Of a stretch of DNA of 64,000 nucleotides, positions 32,401-44,956 are shown in pieces (position 1 is the first letter of the stretch; each line of letters begins with the position of its first letter). Source of the DNA: Coix lacryma-jobi var. lacryma-jobi (lineage: Eukaryota > Streptophyta > Magnoliopsida > Poales > Poaceae); contig CM019824.1 in assembly GCA_009763385.1 (NCBI GenBank), forward strand, positions 153,022,305 through 153,086,304. Reading direction: 5' to 3'. Both the position numbers and the translations under genes were made by a program. The notes beneath the pieces were generated by a model. The model was not told the origin of the DNA, made no database searches, and saw nothing but the letters and a program-made list of their open reading frames with translations.

Positions 32401-34916
32401 TCTCTCCCTCATGCCATAATTACTTCAGGTAGTAATATGCTTCTTGCATCATCTATGAATAATCACTTCCAATGTTCCATAGAATACAATCATACTTCTA
32501 GTATTCATTGGTTATGGCATTAAATTCACATAGATAGGGTAGAATAAAACTTCTAGTTCTTGGGCTAAAAATATTAGGATTATACTAGTTCTTGACTAAA
32601 TTTGTCCTTCTAGGAGCAATTTTATATGCCAGTATAGTCCAATTGTTCATGTGCTTCTAGGAAATTCAGTTTCCCTTCTACTTACATGGTAGTGGTTCAC
32701 AAATAACTATAACCTTCATGGTTAACTGAGGTTTCTTTTGTGGAAACAATAATGCAAAAATATTTAGATAGACAATTGGCAATTGTTTATATGTGAAACA
32801 TATAAATCTAATTTATTCCATGAGAAATTAGCATATATTACTTCAGGAAATAATTGCAACTAAGAATATTAGATATTTCACATTAGCCTTCAAGCTAATA
32901 AATTAACCATTAATCACTTAATTCAACGGGAATTAAAACTTAATGCACCACCACTACTACTACCAATACTTGGGATATGAACTTGAAATGCAACAAATTT
33001 ATAAGCACATGATTTAAGTTTTTCTTCAAGAAAATTCTTAAATATTCTGAATAATATCATTCTCGCATGTCTTAACTTCTATTCTTTGACAAGCGATAGC
33101 TTCATGCTCTATATACAATAGTTATGATATATAGACACAAATCTTCAAGGTGTGTAACATATGCAAGCCACATATTACAACCGATAATATCTTGGGGTTA
33201 TAAAGCTGTCTAAAAATTCAACTCAATTTCTATTTGAGTAATGGTAAATTTAAATACTTCATGTATTGCATTGCTCTGTGATATTCTACACACAAGAGAC
33301 ATTTCTTCGAGAATATGCATTGATAAAATCTTATTTACCATATTGTCTTCTAGACATTTAGTATAAAGCTTCAAGCTATTATTTATAGAGCAACATTATA
33401 TCTCAATCTATATAGGCATATAGCTTGAAAAATTCAACTTTCAATGCAACATAATATTTTGTAATTATAATTTGGGATTTTACTCATGCAATGAGTCCCA
33501 CAATGCCTTAATTTGTTACTTCTCATGGCCATATAGTTATTCTAGAGAGTAATTAGAAATTACAATGCTTAAGTCCACTTCACTTCACAGTGACAGAGAA
33601 TATCCTTCTAGGATTTAATTATGACCATATTAAATAATTATGCCATTCAAGGCAAGTCCAAGATATTCCTTCTTCATGAAGGTATGCTTATATCATTATA
33701 TTATAACAAACAATGTGCATATAGGTTTACTGCGTGTAAACAAGGAGTAAGGTGCAAAAAGATAGTGGATGATTATTCAAAATAATCTTAGAAGCATCCT
33801 AGCAGTTTTCGGGACCATGGTATATGTAAATTTTTAGAATTAATACCAAGTATTTTTGTTCATCCCAAAAATTCATTATGCTAGGAAAAATAAATATGAG
33901 CCTAAAAAATGACAAGTCTAAGGTCTGCAGGATTTAGAGAGGATATACCAGTTTTTAGCATAATCATGTTTTTAGATAATTCGAGATTTATTCTTGCAAT
34001 TACATGGCATAGAATGTTTGCACTATCTTTTCATAATTAAATTCGAAATGTAGAAAAATTTCTGAATTAATTCTACTTAATAATTACAGAAAAATAAAAC
34101 TAGGCAAAATTAACAATTCATAAAACACAGGGGACAGAAGAACATATACATGTCGATAGGGTCTAACCGGCTCAATTTATCCAAACTAAAAATTTATCGC
34201 AGTGGGTTGACTTCAGGCCTGGTGGTACACATGTATTGTATGCTTCTGACTTATGAGTTTCGAACTGCAGAGGCCATCTCGTCTCTTGCCTGTGCACACA
34301 TATACCGATGAGATTCTATGCACGTGGAGCTTTGAGCATACGGGCCCACAGTCCAAAGACAAAACATGCAGATTCATGACGCAGAGGTTCAGTGACGGTG
34401 GTGTAAGGTAGCAGCGTGCAAGCCACAGTCCATGGCATAGAAAGAAGACCAAGGTTTGGTACCGAGAGTAGTGAGCTGCAAACACCACGAGACATGGGTA
34501 GTGGCTTCAAGCCAAGGTTGACAATCGTACGTGAATGTGAGTGAGGCAACATGAGTCACGTCACATACGGCGCGATAACGGACATTGATTCGGTGATGGC
34601 ACGTATATGATGATTTTTCATGGTGTGGTTTCTTGTACTGCGATAATTGTTCGGATTAAAAAACAGATCAATCTTCTAGCTGATATAGCAGTTGATGACA
34701 AGCGGCCATGCAGCGAGACGTCGTTTAGCCGGAAGACGTGACGTTCAGGCCAGGAGGGATGGTGCTTTCAGGTTGTGAGACAGCGGTCATGCTGGGCGCA
34801 CGGTCACAAGCTCATGCATGAGCTTGACACACCACGATAATGTCGTCGTACTTTCCTCCCTTTAATTAACGCTAGATTTAGTCGTTCATGTATATAAATA
34901 TAAATTGTAGCGCCTG
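29456..34916 (-). other. Non-coding internal region of element D
   Basis: 5.4 kb of AT-rich DNA. Next to the 3' LTR the minus strand has two copies of the signature GTTTTTAAYGAGGCA with TGTACTCTTTT, known from plant copia 3' regions. Only a faint protease-like reading (VVDNATSIIANVS, minus strand, near 30830) hints at pol ancestry. The + strand is dotted, about every 100 bp, with CTTCAAG, CTTCTAG, CTTCATG or CTTCAGG cores, many extended to TTCNNGAA palindromes (e.g. near 30357, 31782, 33325, 33680). CTCCCCCT tracts (complement of purine tracts) occur near 29815, 31619 and 31940. Confidence 0.5.
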
Positions 34917-35013
34917 TGTGACGGAACGGCCCTAATCCCATGGCCCACGTGTCCCTGTCAACCTCTGACAGTCGAACCCATGTTCCATGTGATTAAGACC
35001 TGTTCGCCACCGG
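34917..35013 (-). repeat. First piece of an inverted solo chromovirus LTR
   Basis: TGTGACGGAACGGCCCTAAT and the following bases are the reverse complement of the LTR end of the chromovirus family. The piece ends at the insertion point ACCGG (35009-35013) and continues at 49250. Confidence 0.85.
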
Positions 35014-38000
35014 TGTAACACCTCTGGTGTTTAGCATGTAATTAACTTGACATACCATCATTATCATCATTAAGCATCTTGATCAGGAGTTTATGTGTAT
35101 GCATTTTGCTAGTGTGTCATTTTATGTGATTCACCTCTATTGCAAAAACCATAATTAGCCCAATTCTCTCTATAAGGGCAAAATGGTAATTTCACCTCTG
35201 TGCCTAGTTATATTTAATTCTTGTTCAAATTTAGTGCCCTGATGTTTGCTGCATTGACCAAAGTTCAAAAATCAGAATTTGATTTCAAATCCCTTTGCAA
35301 AACCCTGATTTCCAAACCCTGGATTTTATCCCTCTTTTTGTTATCCAAAAATTATTCAAAATTTGGGATTGGTCCAAAAAGCAAAGTTGTAGATCTGTCA
35401 AAGATAAACAACTTTGGTATTTACAAATTTTCAAGTTTCAGTACAAAGTTTTGAGTTATTTCAAATTCAATCAAACTCCATTTTTTGTCCCTTTTCAGTT
35501 TTCAAAATAAGTTCAAAAACTAATGAGTTTCTGGAAAAGTGTATAATAGCAAAGTTGTAGGTTTTGATAAAAGGAACAACTTTCATGTTTACAGATTTTC
35601 AAGTTTCAGTTTGAAATCCAGAGTAATTTTGAATTGAACCAAGTTTGAAAAAGTGTCCCCTTTACTGTTTTCAAATTTTGTTCAAAAACTTTTTCGAATT
35701 TGAAAATGTTCATATTGACAAAGTTGTAGATCTCATTTTTCTGAGCAACTTGGTGTTTTGAGTTTTTGTCGCACAGTTCAAAGTTTGGAAGTAATTTGCA
35801 AATTTCAGAATCTGACCAAAAGTCAAACCCTACCCCTAGCACTGTTCCTCTTCTTCCTAGCGTCAGAGGGGGGGGGGGGGGGGGGCCCGGCCATGGCGCG
35901 GCGCCGCGCCTGCCGCACGCCGCTGCTCCCACGCGCCACCAACCTGCCACCGCTGTCCCTTGTCCCCTCCGCGCCCGCACGCGAGCGCTGACCCTCTCTC
36001 CCGTCCCCTACAGTCCTCTCCGCGCCGCCGCCGCGTGGCCATCGCCGGCCGAGCTTGCGCCCGAGCCCCGGCTGCACGCCCGTCCTCCGCCTTAGCGCAA
36101 TCGAGTGCGCACGCCCCCGCAAACCTCATCCACACCACCCCGAGGTCTCTACCGGCCCGGGCCGTGCCTATATAAGCCCGCCGGAGCCCGACCTCTCTCA
36201 CTCACCTCCGCCACCGTGGCCAGGCCAGTCAGTGTCTCCGCCGCTCCACCACCTAGCTCAAAAGCTCCGCCGTGTTCTTGTGCTGCTTCACCACCCTCCA
36301 ATTTCACCTCTACCGCCTCCAATCGCCCGGCGTAACCTCACCGTTCCCATCTCCGGCAGAAACCCGGCGAACTCGGGTTCGTGAAATTCGCCGTCTCCGG
36401 CCATAACCATCCCTCACCGACCCCCGTGTCGTGTTCCTAGGTCTCGTGCGACTCTGACCAGGCCCTTGCGGTCCCGTGTGTTGCGCAGGGTCGCCGGAGC
36501 GCCGCTCGCCGCTCGCCGCCGAAGGAGCTCCACCGAACACCGCCCATCGAGCCTCACCCTCGAGCACGGGCCGAGCCTCACCCTCGAGCACGTGTCGAGC
36601 CTCACCCTCGAGCCCTGCCTCCGATCCGTGGTAAGCACCCGAGGCCTCGGCCTCTGCTTCCATTCCGTCTCGCCCGAGCCCGAGCCTCGGCGGACAGACC
36701 CTCACCACTTCGCTCGAGCCAGGCCTCGAGCGGACTCGTGCACCCTCCGCCTCATCGAGCCAGGTCTCGGGCGGAGCACTCAGTTTCCGACTCGCCCGAG
36801 CCTGTTTCGCCCGAGCCCTTCATAGAAGGAGCACAGTGCTCTTTCTTTTTCTGAGAGTTGTGAATAGTGTTCTGTTTTCTCTTTTTTCTATGATTTTCTG
36901 TGTGCATCCAAAAATTCTGAAATTTTTGTGGTAGACTCTTTATGCTCTGTAGTATTTTATAAAAATATGAAACTTGAGTTTTGTGCAAAAATTTGAAAAT
37001 GTAAAATTCCCCTTTTAATTGGCAAATGAAGGCTTTGGTATTTTTGGAGAGTGTTCTATAACTCCAAAAATCTGGAGATAAATTTTATGTGCTAGTTATG
37101 CCTTTCTGAACCTCTGGTAAAATTTTGAAGTCTTTTTGAACAAGTTGATTTTTGAGCCTTATTTTAATTGTTAAATAGTGCCTTTTGTTAATTAATGCCT
37201 AGATTTAATTGAGCACCTTAATGACCTCCAAAAATTATGAAATTTGTTTTGCCATATACTTGTACCCTAATGAACTTGTGTGATTAATTTGGTAATTTTT
37301 GGAGCACCTTCATAAAATGACCTTTTAAATAAATTAAGAAAATAGAAAAGGTGATTAGGGTTAGCATTGATTGTCCTGTGATGTGACTTTTGGATTGCTT
37401 GATGTTCATAGACCCCTACCCTTTGGTCTATGATGTTTGTGATGCTATGCTTGGTTGATGCTTAGGATAGTTATGATAAAGTCTAGTTTAATCAATTTGT
37501 TTAAGGAAGAAATGGTTACCTTTTATGCTCAACCTAGATTTCGTTTATGCCTTGCTTAGAGTAATCTAGATTCAGTGGTATTGTCTTGCACCTTAAGTCC
37601 TTATCATCATTCTCATGAGCATGCATCATTGCATTCGTATAGTGACGAAGGAGGAGTAAGGTCGAGACCGCCGCCGACGAACCGACTTCGAAGCAGTCCC
37701 GAGCTCCGACCTCTGCACCTCCAACCCCGAGTCTGCAGTCTTTGCTCTTCAAGGCAAGCCCCGGTGCCATTTAACCCTTTCTTGAATTTATAAATGTTTT
37801 CCTTAAATGCTTTTGAGTTAATTATTGCATTAGGTTTATAGGAGTTGTTTGCTACCCTAATTGATGCACTATCCACCTTGACCACTTACACCTGATACCT
37901 GCCTTTCAAAATATTTGAAAATGCTTAGCATGCTTATTGAATTAGACTTGCAATAAAATGTCATTTTCAAAAGTGTGATCACTTAGAATCTTTATGGGAA

Positions 38001-39273
38001 TTTGGCTTTACTTCCCGTTCGATGACTGCTTGCATAGCTAGCATGTGGTCATTGTCGAGAAGAGGTTGTCCCGCGCGTACGGTGCCGTCATGTTGTAGTC
38101 AGGGAACTCAACAGTTGACACCGACCGGGACAGGGTTGAAAAACTGACAGGACTATTACGCTGGTTGAGATATAACCCGGTGTAGTTCTGGCTGGAAAAT
38201 TAGGGACCATCCGTATGGGGGCCTGCTGGTCAGACTTGTAACTATTCAACATACTCGGAAAGCTCTGGCTCCGAGGAATCCTTTATTGACCGACAACCGC
38301 GCACTGGGAGTGGAGAGATGGCGGAAGTAGCATGTACCCACGTGTCAGGACCTGTGCTCTTGGGTTAGAGTCCAAGGTACTTGTCGCTGGAGGAAAGTGA
38401 AGGGTTAAAGTCCCCGAATTGGAGTGGTGTACTGTACTTCCGGTGGCGTAGGACCGGCCCAATCTTGGAGGAATCGTGGAGACGAGTTGGCATATGCAAG
38501 CTTGGGTGCTACATATGCAGTGTGGATAGGGACCCTCAGCTGAGTATTATTTATCCGGATTAACGTTGCTCCTCGGTTATGGAGACTTGGTCCACTGACT
38601 GTCAACGGAGAGTGGTTCTCAACTAGGAATGTTTTGAAATGTAAAATGAATCATGAATGATGAAGAATTGAGAAATACTGAATCTCCAAAAATAAAATAA
38701 GGTTTACAAAAAAATGTTTTTCTGCAAAATACTTGATCTTGCTTAAGCCTTACCTTGACTACCCTAAGCCTCTCGTTCCTGAGTCTTCTCCCTTTTTCTT
38801 TAGTCGGGTAAGTCTTGTTGAGTACCCCAGTACTCAGGGTTTGTTACCCATGTTGCAGGTATGCCTGAGACCCCGATGTGTCTCGCACCCTGTTGCGTGA
38901 CCTTCTTCCAGGAAGAGGCCGATGAGGCCGATGTGTAAATGTGCACCCTCGGGCTGGGTGTTACAGTATCGTATGTTAATGTTCCCACTACGTTGTCTAC
39001 TTTGAAATTCCCGAACAATGGTTTGTAATAATCGTACTCCTTACCTCATTTAAAACCTCGTTTGTAAAACTATGTGTTATTTAAGTCTTCCGCTCTTTAT
39101 TCCGATGTTATTTGTAAAAGTATGCAATGCGTTAACCGAATTGTGAGATGATCCTGCGGACATTGGGCACTGATGTAGCCGGGTGGCGAACAGGTCTTAA
39201 TCACATGGAACATGGGTTCGGCTGTCAGAGGTTGACAGGGACACGTGGCCATGGGATTAGTCCGTTCGTCACA
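35014..39273 (+). repeat. 5' LTR of the chromovirus (4260 bp)
   Basis: It begins TGTAACACCTCTGGTGTTTA and ends GATTAGTCCGTTCGTCACA. It is unusually long. Parts are an AT-rich start, a G run near 35872-35885, a GC-rich block with TATATAAG at 36169-36176 (promoter), a 24-bp repeat built on GAGCCTCACCCTCGAGCAC three times (about 36548-36612), then AT-rich sequence. It shows no coding features. Confidence 0.93.
36169..36176 (+). promoter_or_regulatory. TATA box in the chromovirus 5' LTR
   Basis: TATATAAG in GTGCCTATATAAGCCCGCC, followed about 30 bp later by a pyrimidine-rich CTCTCTCACTCACC initiator-like stretch. The 3' LTR has it at 46118-46125. Confidence 0.7.
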
Positions 39274-39276
39274 GAG

Positions 39277-39288
39277 TGGTATCGGAGC
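39277..39288 (+). other. Primer-binding site of the chromovirus
   Basis: TGGTATCGGAGC lies 3 nt after the LTR end. It fits the 3' end of initiator-methionine tRNA with one change from the usual TGGTATCAGAGC. Confidence 0.8.
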
Positions 39289-39589
39289 ATCTCACTTTAA
39301 CGTTGCAGTGTTCTTTTGCGAAAACTTCAAAAAGTTCTTTGAGTCCAAACAAAAATTTAAATTTGACTATTTTGAGTCAAATTGCTCTCTCATCTTGTCC
39401 TCCTTATGGCAACACTAGCTAGTGGAACAACATGTTTTCAGCCCATATATGTTAAGTATTGCATTGCCTTGTTCCGTAGAACGATTCATGCATCATGTCA
39501 TATTCACTTAAGTAATAGATGAGTTCGTTGGATAGTGTACCTATACCTTTTCTTGCTAGCCTTTCTCATCTATAACCTCTTGTCCAGAA

Positions 39590-40196
39590 ATGGCTCGCAT
39601 CAAGCTGACCGCCCGCAAGTCGACTGGACCGAACGGTGTGCCGCGTCACCAGCTGGCACCACGCACCGGAGAAGAGACTGGGGAATCCTCCAATGGTCGT
39701 CGTTTTCCCCGCCGCACCCGCAAGAACCTGAAGGAGGAAATCAAGAATCTGAAGGCTGAGATAGAGAACATGGAGCATGACTTCTACCTTTCCCGCCTGG
39801 AGTTCTACGAGGCACGAGCGCTCTTGAGGAAGCTAACCGGAATGTGGTTCGCGCTATCCAGCAGCGTGATGCAAATGGATCCGAAAGGATGTCACAAGAG
39901 CCCAGCTCCATGGACTGCAGCAGTACACTGCCCAGATTGAGCAGTACAATGATATGCTTCATGAGGAAGTACATCAACTGTACGCCCAACTTCACCCCGT
40001 GGCTCCACTTGTTGCTGAGGATCCAGAAGATGGAGTCGTGGAGGAACCTGAAGAAGAACATGAGCCAAACCAGAATGTGGAAGTGGAACCTGCTGAAGAT
40101 GTTCACGTTGAAGATGAAGATGAGGAGGAAGAGCCTGAGCTTATCATCGAGGATGATGATGATGACGAAGAGTTGATCTTCATCGATGACGACTAG
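39590..40196 (+). CDS. Extra ORF before gag with histone H3 tail-like N-terminus, coiled coil and acidic tail
   Basis: The ATG at 39590 opens a protein beginning MARIKLTARKST, then a short insert and PRHQLA. Histone H3 begins MARTKQTARKST and continues to PRKQLA. The residues equivalent to R2, K4, A7-R8-K9-S10 and R17 are kept with the same spacing up to T11; K14 is lost. A basic stretch (RRFPRRTRKN) and a helical, coiled-coil-like region (LKEEIKNLKAEIENMEHDF) follow. After two shifts (near 39825-39945) the tail is QYNDMLHEEVHQLYAQLH and ends in dense Asp/Glu (EDEDEEEE, EDDDDDEE, FIDDD). There is no histone fold. The ORF lies between the primer site and gag of a chromodomain-bearing element. 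The Ala after Met predicts Met removal, exposing A-R as in H3. I know no named family for it; a histone-mimic or chaperone-like role is inference. Confidence 0.75.
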
Positions 40197-40422
40197 ATTC
40201 CTTGTGTCTGTACTATCTGCTTACCTAAAACCTTAGTCTAGGTTTGGGGGCGTTAGTCTGTCTGTTGCCAAGTCTGGCATGTATCTTTCTTTTCGTACCT
40301 TTTCCCCTTATCAGTCTGTTGTCATCTTTATCAAGCCAGCTATCTTTGTATCAGTGAAGTTATCAATCAAGTTGTTTCAGAACCTTTGTCCTTAAATGCT
40401 GAGTTCCGAGTTGCTTATACAG

Positions 40423-41545
40423 ATGCCTGTGAACACTCGTACCGGAGCCGGAGGTTCTGATGATGCCAACATCCCAAACCCTCCACCTGTACCAGCTACC
40501 CTAGCAGATGCCATTGCAGCCTTGGCCGCCGCTGCCAATCTGATGGCTCAAAATCAAGGACCGCAGAATGTTGGTCACCGTGGTCGTCACAACCAAGAGA
40601 CCACCTATGTGGATTTCACTGAAACCCGTCCACCGGTTTCACCAGAGCCGATGAACCCTCGAAGCTGACGATTGGCTCCGCACCATGGAGCAGAAGTTTG
40701 GTCTCATCCGATGCACTGAAATCCAGAAGCCCCGGTTTGCTTCACAGCAGCTTCGTGGCCCAGCAAGTGCTTGGTATGCCAACCTCTTGGCTGCCCAACC
40801 TGAAGGTCATGAGTTGACCTGGGAAGAGTTTCCGCACCGCTTTCCGTGCACACCACATCCCATCAGGTCTGATGAGGATGAAGCTTGATCAGTTCCTAGC
40901 CCTGCAGCAGAAGGACTCCACAGTGATGCAGTATGTGGTCAATTCAACCATCTGAGTCAGTATGCAGCGGAATATGTCAACACGGATGAGAAGAAGAGAC
41001 TGTTTCCTTAGGGGATTGCACCCTAAGATCCGCAGAAGCATGTCCAACAACCTGACCGGTTCTTATCATGAGGCTGTTGACCGGGCAGTTGCTTTTGAAG
41101 AAAGTAACCGTCAGTACCAAGAGGTGAAGAGGAAGAAGAAAGCAGGATCTAGCAGCCACTCTGGCAATCACAAGCGCCAGAGGGTCATATATCATCCTAG
41201 TCACCACCACAACCGTCCACCTTACCCTCACCAGCAAGTGGTTGTCCGTACCGCGGCTACCACCCACAACGCCAACCAACAAAGTGCCACTCAGCCGAAC
41301 GCCCCAGGTGTTCGTATCACCACCCCACAACCGCCTATAATCATCCCTGCTTCAACTGTGGTCAACTTGGCCACTGGACTCGTGAGTGCCCAAAGCCCAA
41401 GAAGCCTGCTCAGAACTTTCAGAAGGGTCCTGGAGGACCCAGCAGCAGCAACACCGTGCTCCACAGCAGCAAGTGCAGAAGGCAAGTTTCGTCAAGAAGC
41501 ACGGGCAAGTCTACTACACCTCTGTCAGCGATATTCCAGAAGGGG
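40423..41545 (+). pseudogene. gag of the chromovirus (capsid and zinc knuckle)
   Basis: It starts MPVNTRTGAGGSDDANIPNP at 40423. An Ala-rich stretch follows, then the Retrotrans_gag capsid region (MEQKFGLIRCTEIQK, ASQQLRGPASAWYANLLAAQ, ELTWEEFPHRF), KIRRSMSNNLTGSYHEAVDR, and a basic region (EVKRKKKAGSSSHSG, NHKRQRV). A CCHC zinc knuckle CFNCGQLGHWTREC is visible in another frame near 41347-41388. Gag forms the particle and binds the RNA. Frame changes near 40660, 40850, 40960 and 41330 break the copy as written. Confidence 0.85.
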
Positions 41546-41589
41546 AGCCCGTCATGATCGGTAGGTTTCCCGTTGCCAATCATCCTGCA

Positions 41590-44500
41590 GTTGTGTGTTT
41601 GATTCTGGTGCATCGCATTCTTTCATCAGTCGTACCTTCGTCTCTAAGCATGACATATCAATTGGGGAGTTGAAAGAAAGTTTCTGCATTTTATCGCCTG
41701 GAGGGCGTATAATCACCAAAGAGGTGGTTCGCAGTATACCAGTGATGTTGGGAAATCATGCGTTCCCTACCACCATGATAGTGTTGAAAGATCAGGAGAT
41801 AGATGTCATTTTAGGCATGAATTGGATGTGTCAGTATAAAGCCATGATCGACATCTTGAATAGAGTTGTGAGGGTGGATATTCCTAACAGTACCGCCAAA
41901 CTCCTTCTCCAACTTCCTATGCCTTCAAAACCAGCTACCACACAGCTAAATGCTACCTATGATCAAGGGATCCGAGACATCCCTGTAGTTTGTGAGTTCC
42001 CTGATGTCTTCCCAGAAGATCTACCTGGTCTGCCTCCCGACCGTGATGTCGAGTTTGCCATAGAGCTAAAGCCCGGGACTGCTCCCATATCCCGCAGAGC
42101 TTATCGTATGCCTCCCAGAGAGTTGGCAGAACTAAAAATCCAATTGCAAGATTTGTTGGACAAGGGTTTCATTCGCCCAAGCTCGTCTCCTTGGGGCTGT
42201 CCTGCAATCTTTGTAAAGAAGAAGGACAAGAGTCTCAGACTTTGCGTTGATTATCGCCCACTCAACGAAGTCACCATCAAAAACAAATATCCCTTGCCTC
42301 GTATCGATCTTCTGTTTGACCAGTTAGCTGGGGCCAAGGTCTTCTCTAAGATTGACCTCAGATCTGGTTACCACCAAATAAAAATCCGTCCTGAAGATAT
42401 TCCTAAAAGCTTTTACCACCAGATACGGCCTATATGAGTACTTGGTCATGTCCTTCGGTTTGACCAATGCCCCCGCTCATTTCATGTATCTCATGAACTC
42501 TGTGTTCATGCCAGAGCTCGATAAATTTGTAGTCGTGTTCATTGACGACATCCTTGTCTATTCAAGAACTCCTGAAGATCACGCCAAGCATCTTCGAATC
42601 GTTCTCTCTCGTCTCAGAGATCACCAGCTGTATGCCAAGTTCAGTAAATGTGAATTCTGGCTAGATCGAATTCAATTCCTTGGTCATGTCCTTTCCGCTG
42701 AAGGTGTGTCAGTCGACCCTGGAAAAGTGTCAGATATCCTGGATTGGAAGCCACCTACCTCCGTTCACAAGGTCCGCAGTTTTATGGGGATGGCAGGATA
42801 TTATCGTCGATTCATCCCAGATTTCTCCAGAATTGCCAAGCCTATCACCGAGTTGCTGAAGAACTCTGTGAAGTTCTTTTGGTCACCAGCTTGTGAACAA
42901 GCTTTTCAGACCTTGAAGAAGTTGCTAACCACGTCACCAGTGCTAGCTCAGCCGAACGTCGAAAAGCCCTTTGATGTCTACTGTGATGCATCTGGTACTG
43001 GTTTGGGTTGCGTGTTGATGCAAGAAGGACGAGTGATCGCTTATGCCTCACGACAGCTTAAGCGACATGAGGAAAATTATCCAACTCATGATCTTGAATT
43101 AGCAGCAGTGGTTCATGCCTTGAAGATATGGCGTCATTATCTGTTGGGCAGTACCTGCAATGTGTACACAGATCATAAGAGCCTGAAGTATATCTTCACC
43201 CAAGAAAGCTGAACATGAGGCAGCGAAGATGGCTTGAGTTAATCAAGGACTATGATATTGAAGTGCATTACCATCCGGGTAAGGCGAATGTGGTCGCCGA
43301 TGCACTCAGTCGCAAGTCATACTGTAACTGCCTGGTTACGAAATCCTATGAATCTTCCCTATGCTATGAACTAGAGAAGCTGGGTATTGAAATGGTTCCA
43401 CAAGGAAGTCTAGGCAATGTCAGAGTAGAAACCTCTATCAGAGAACAGATCATAGCTGCACAAAAAGATAACCCCGGAATCAAGCACATCATCGAAAAGG
43501 TTCAAGTTGGAAAGACTGACTGTTTCAGGATTGATGATGAAGGAGTGGTATGGTTCAAGAACCGTCTGGTAGTTCCCAGTACCGCTGAGCCAAGTATGAT
43601 GAGACAGACAGATAATCCTTGATGAAGCACACTCAACCAGATTTGCCATCCATCCTGGCAGCAACAAAATGTACCAAGACTTGAAGCAAAAATTCTGGTG
43701 GACAAAGATGAAGATCGAAATCGCTCGACATGTCGCTCGTTGCGATACATGTCAGAAAGTCAAGGCTGTGCATATGAAGCCCGGAGGAGAGCTGCAACCT
43801 TGTCAGTACCTGGTTGGAAATGGGAGGATATCAGCATGGATTTTATCAATGGGTTACCCAAGACTCAAAAGGGATTCGATTCCATTTGGGTGATAGTGGA
43901 CCGTCTCACGAAGCAAGCTCACTTCCTACCAGTCAAAACAAGTTATACCGCCCCAACTTATGCCACCTTGTACAAAAACAACATAGTGAAGCTCCATGGC
44001 ATCCCCAAGACCATCATCTCAGATCGTGGTACTCAGTTTGTCGCTAAGTTCTGGAAAGCGTTCCATGCCTCACTTGGAACCAAGCTATTGTATAGCACGG
44101 CTTATCATCCGCAGACTGATGGACAGACTGAGAGAGGTCAACCAAGTGTTAGAAGATATGTTGAGAGCCTGTGTGCTTACCTTCGCAGATACTTGGGATC
44201 AGTGTTTGCCCTTGGCAGAATTCTCTTATAATAACAGTTACCAAGAGAACATCAAAATGGCACCCTTTGAAGCACTGTACGGCCGTCGTTGTCGTACCCC
44301 TCTCAGTTGGTCTGAACCCGGAGAAAGGGAATTCTTTGGAGTTGACCTAGTACAGGATATGGAAGAGAAAGTCAAGCAAATACAAGAGAACATGAGATCG
44401 CACAGTCTCGACAGAAAAGTTATGCTGACAAGAGACGTCGACCTTTGCAGTTCGAGATCGGGGATTATGTGGTATCTAAAGGTCTCACCAACCAAAGGAG

Positions 44501-44956
44501 TCACTCGTTTGGAGTCAAAGGAAAGTTAGCACCCCGCTACATTGGTCCGTTTGAGATTCTGGATCGTTGTGGCAAGGTCGCTTACAAGCTAAGTTTGCCC
44601 GATCATCTTTCAGCAGTTCACAATGTTTTTCATGTCTCCCAACTCAAGAAGTGTCCCGAGTACCTGAACATGTGGTTGAAGTTGAAGGCGTTGAGCTAGA
44701 ACCAGATCTGTCATACACTGAGTATCCAATTCGCGTGTTGGATCACAAGGATCGTGTTACCCGAAGAACCACCACAAGATGGTACAAGATCCAGTGGAAC
44801 CAACACTCTGAAGAAGAAGCCACCTGGGAATCCGAAGACTTCTTAGCAAAGAACTATCCCGACTTCTCGAATCTTTGTAGGTGTAAGGTTTTGCCTTTTT
44901 CCTTCTTAAGACGTGGAATCTCGGGGCGAGATTTCTTTAAGGGGGGGAGGCTGTAA
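41590..44956 (+). pseudogene. pol of the chromovirus: protease, RT, RNase H, integrase, chromodomain
   Basis: Order: protease (DSGASHSFIS, about 41598); RT (RLCVDYRPLNEVTIKNKYPL, FSKIDLRSGYHQI, then FGLTNAPAHFM and the YIDD-equivalent VVVFIDDILVYS near 42530); RNase H (DVYCDASGTGLGCVLMQEGR, TDHKSLKYIF); integrase HHCC zinc region (H near 43630-43650, CDTCQKVK near 43745); DDE core (D in ISMDFINGL, D in IISDRGTQF, E in NSYQENIKM); GPY/F region (LAPRYIGPFEIL); and a C-terminal chromodomain (IRVLDHKDRV, RWYKIQWNQHSEEEATWES, near 44725-44850). Shifts or stops lie near 42437, 43212, 43622, 43800, 44140 and 44430-44700. The chromodomain keeps the W of IQW but has H where the third cage aromatic is usual, as in many plant chromoviruses. 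Confidence 0.92.
44939..44950 (+). other. Polypurine tract of the chromovirus
   Basis: AAGGGGGGGAGG one base before the 3' LTR start (TGTAACACC). Confidence 0.85.

Noticed and set aside
34213..34552. Overlapping minus-strand frames in element D as gag
   Set aside because: No capsid or zinc-knuckle motif, and there is no continuity with the primer-site leader.
35766..36384. Long Pro/Arg-rich open frames in the chromovirus LTR, on both strands (also at 45582-46391)
   Set aside because: They arise from GC-rich composition. Frames differ between the two LTR copies because of indels.
39590..40196. A genuine histone H3 gene or pseudogene
   Set aside because: Only the tail resembles H3. The rest is coiled coil and acidic tail, with no histone fold, and the ORF lies inside a retrotransposon.
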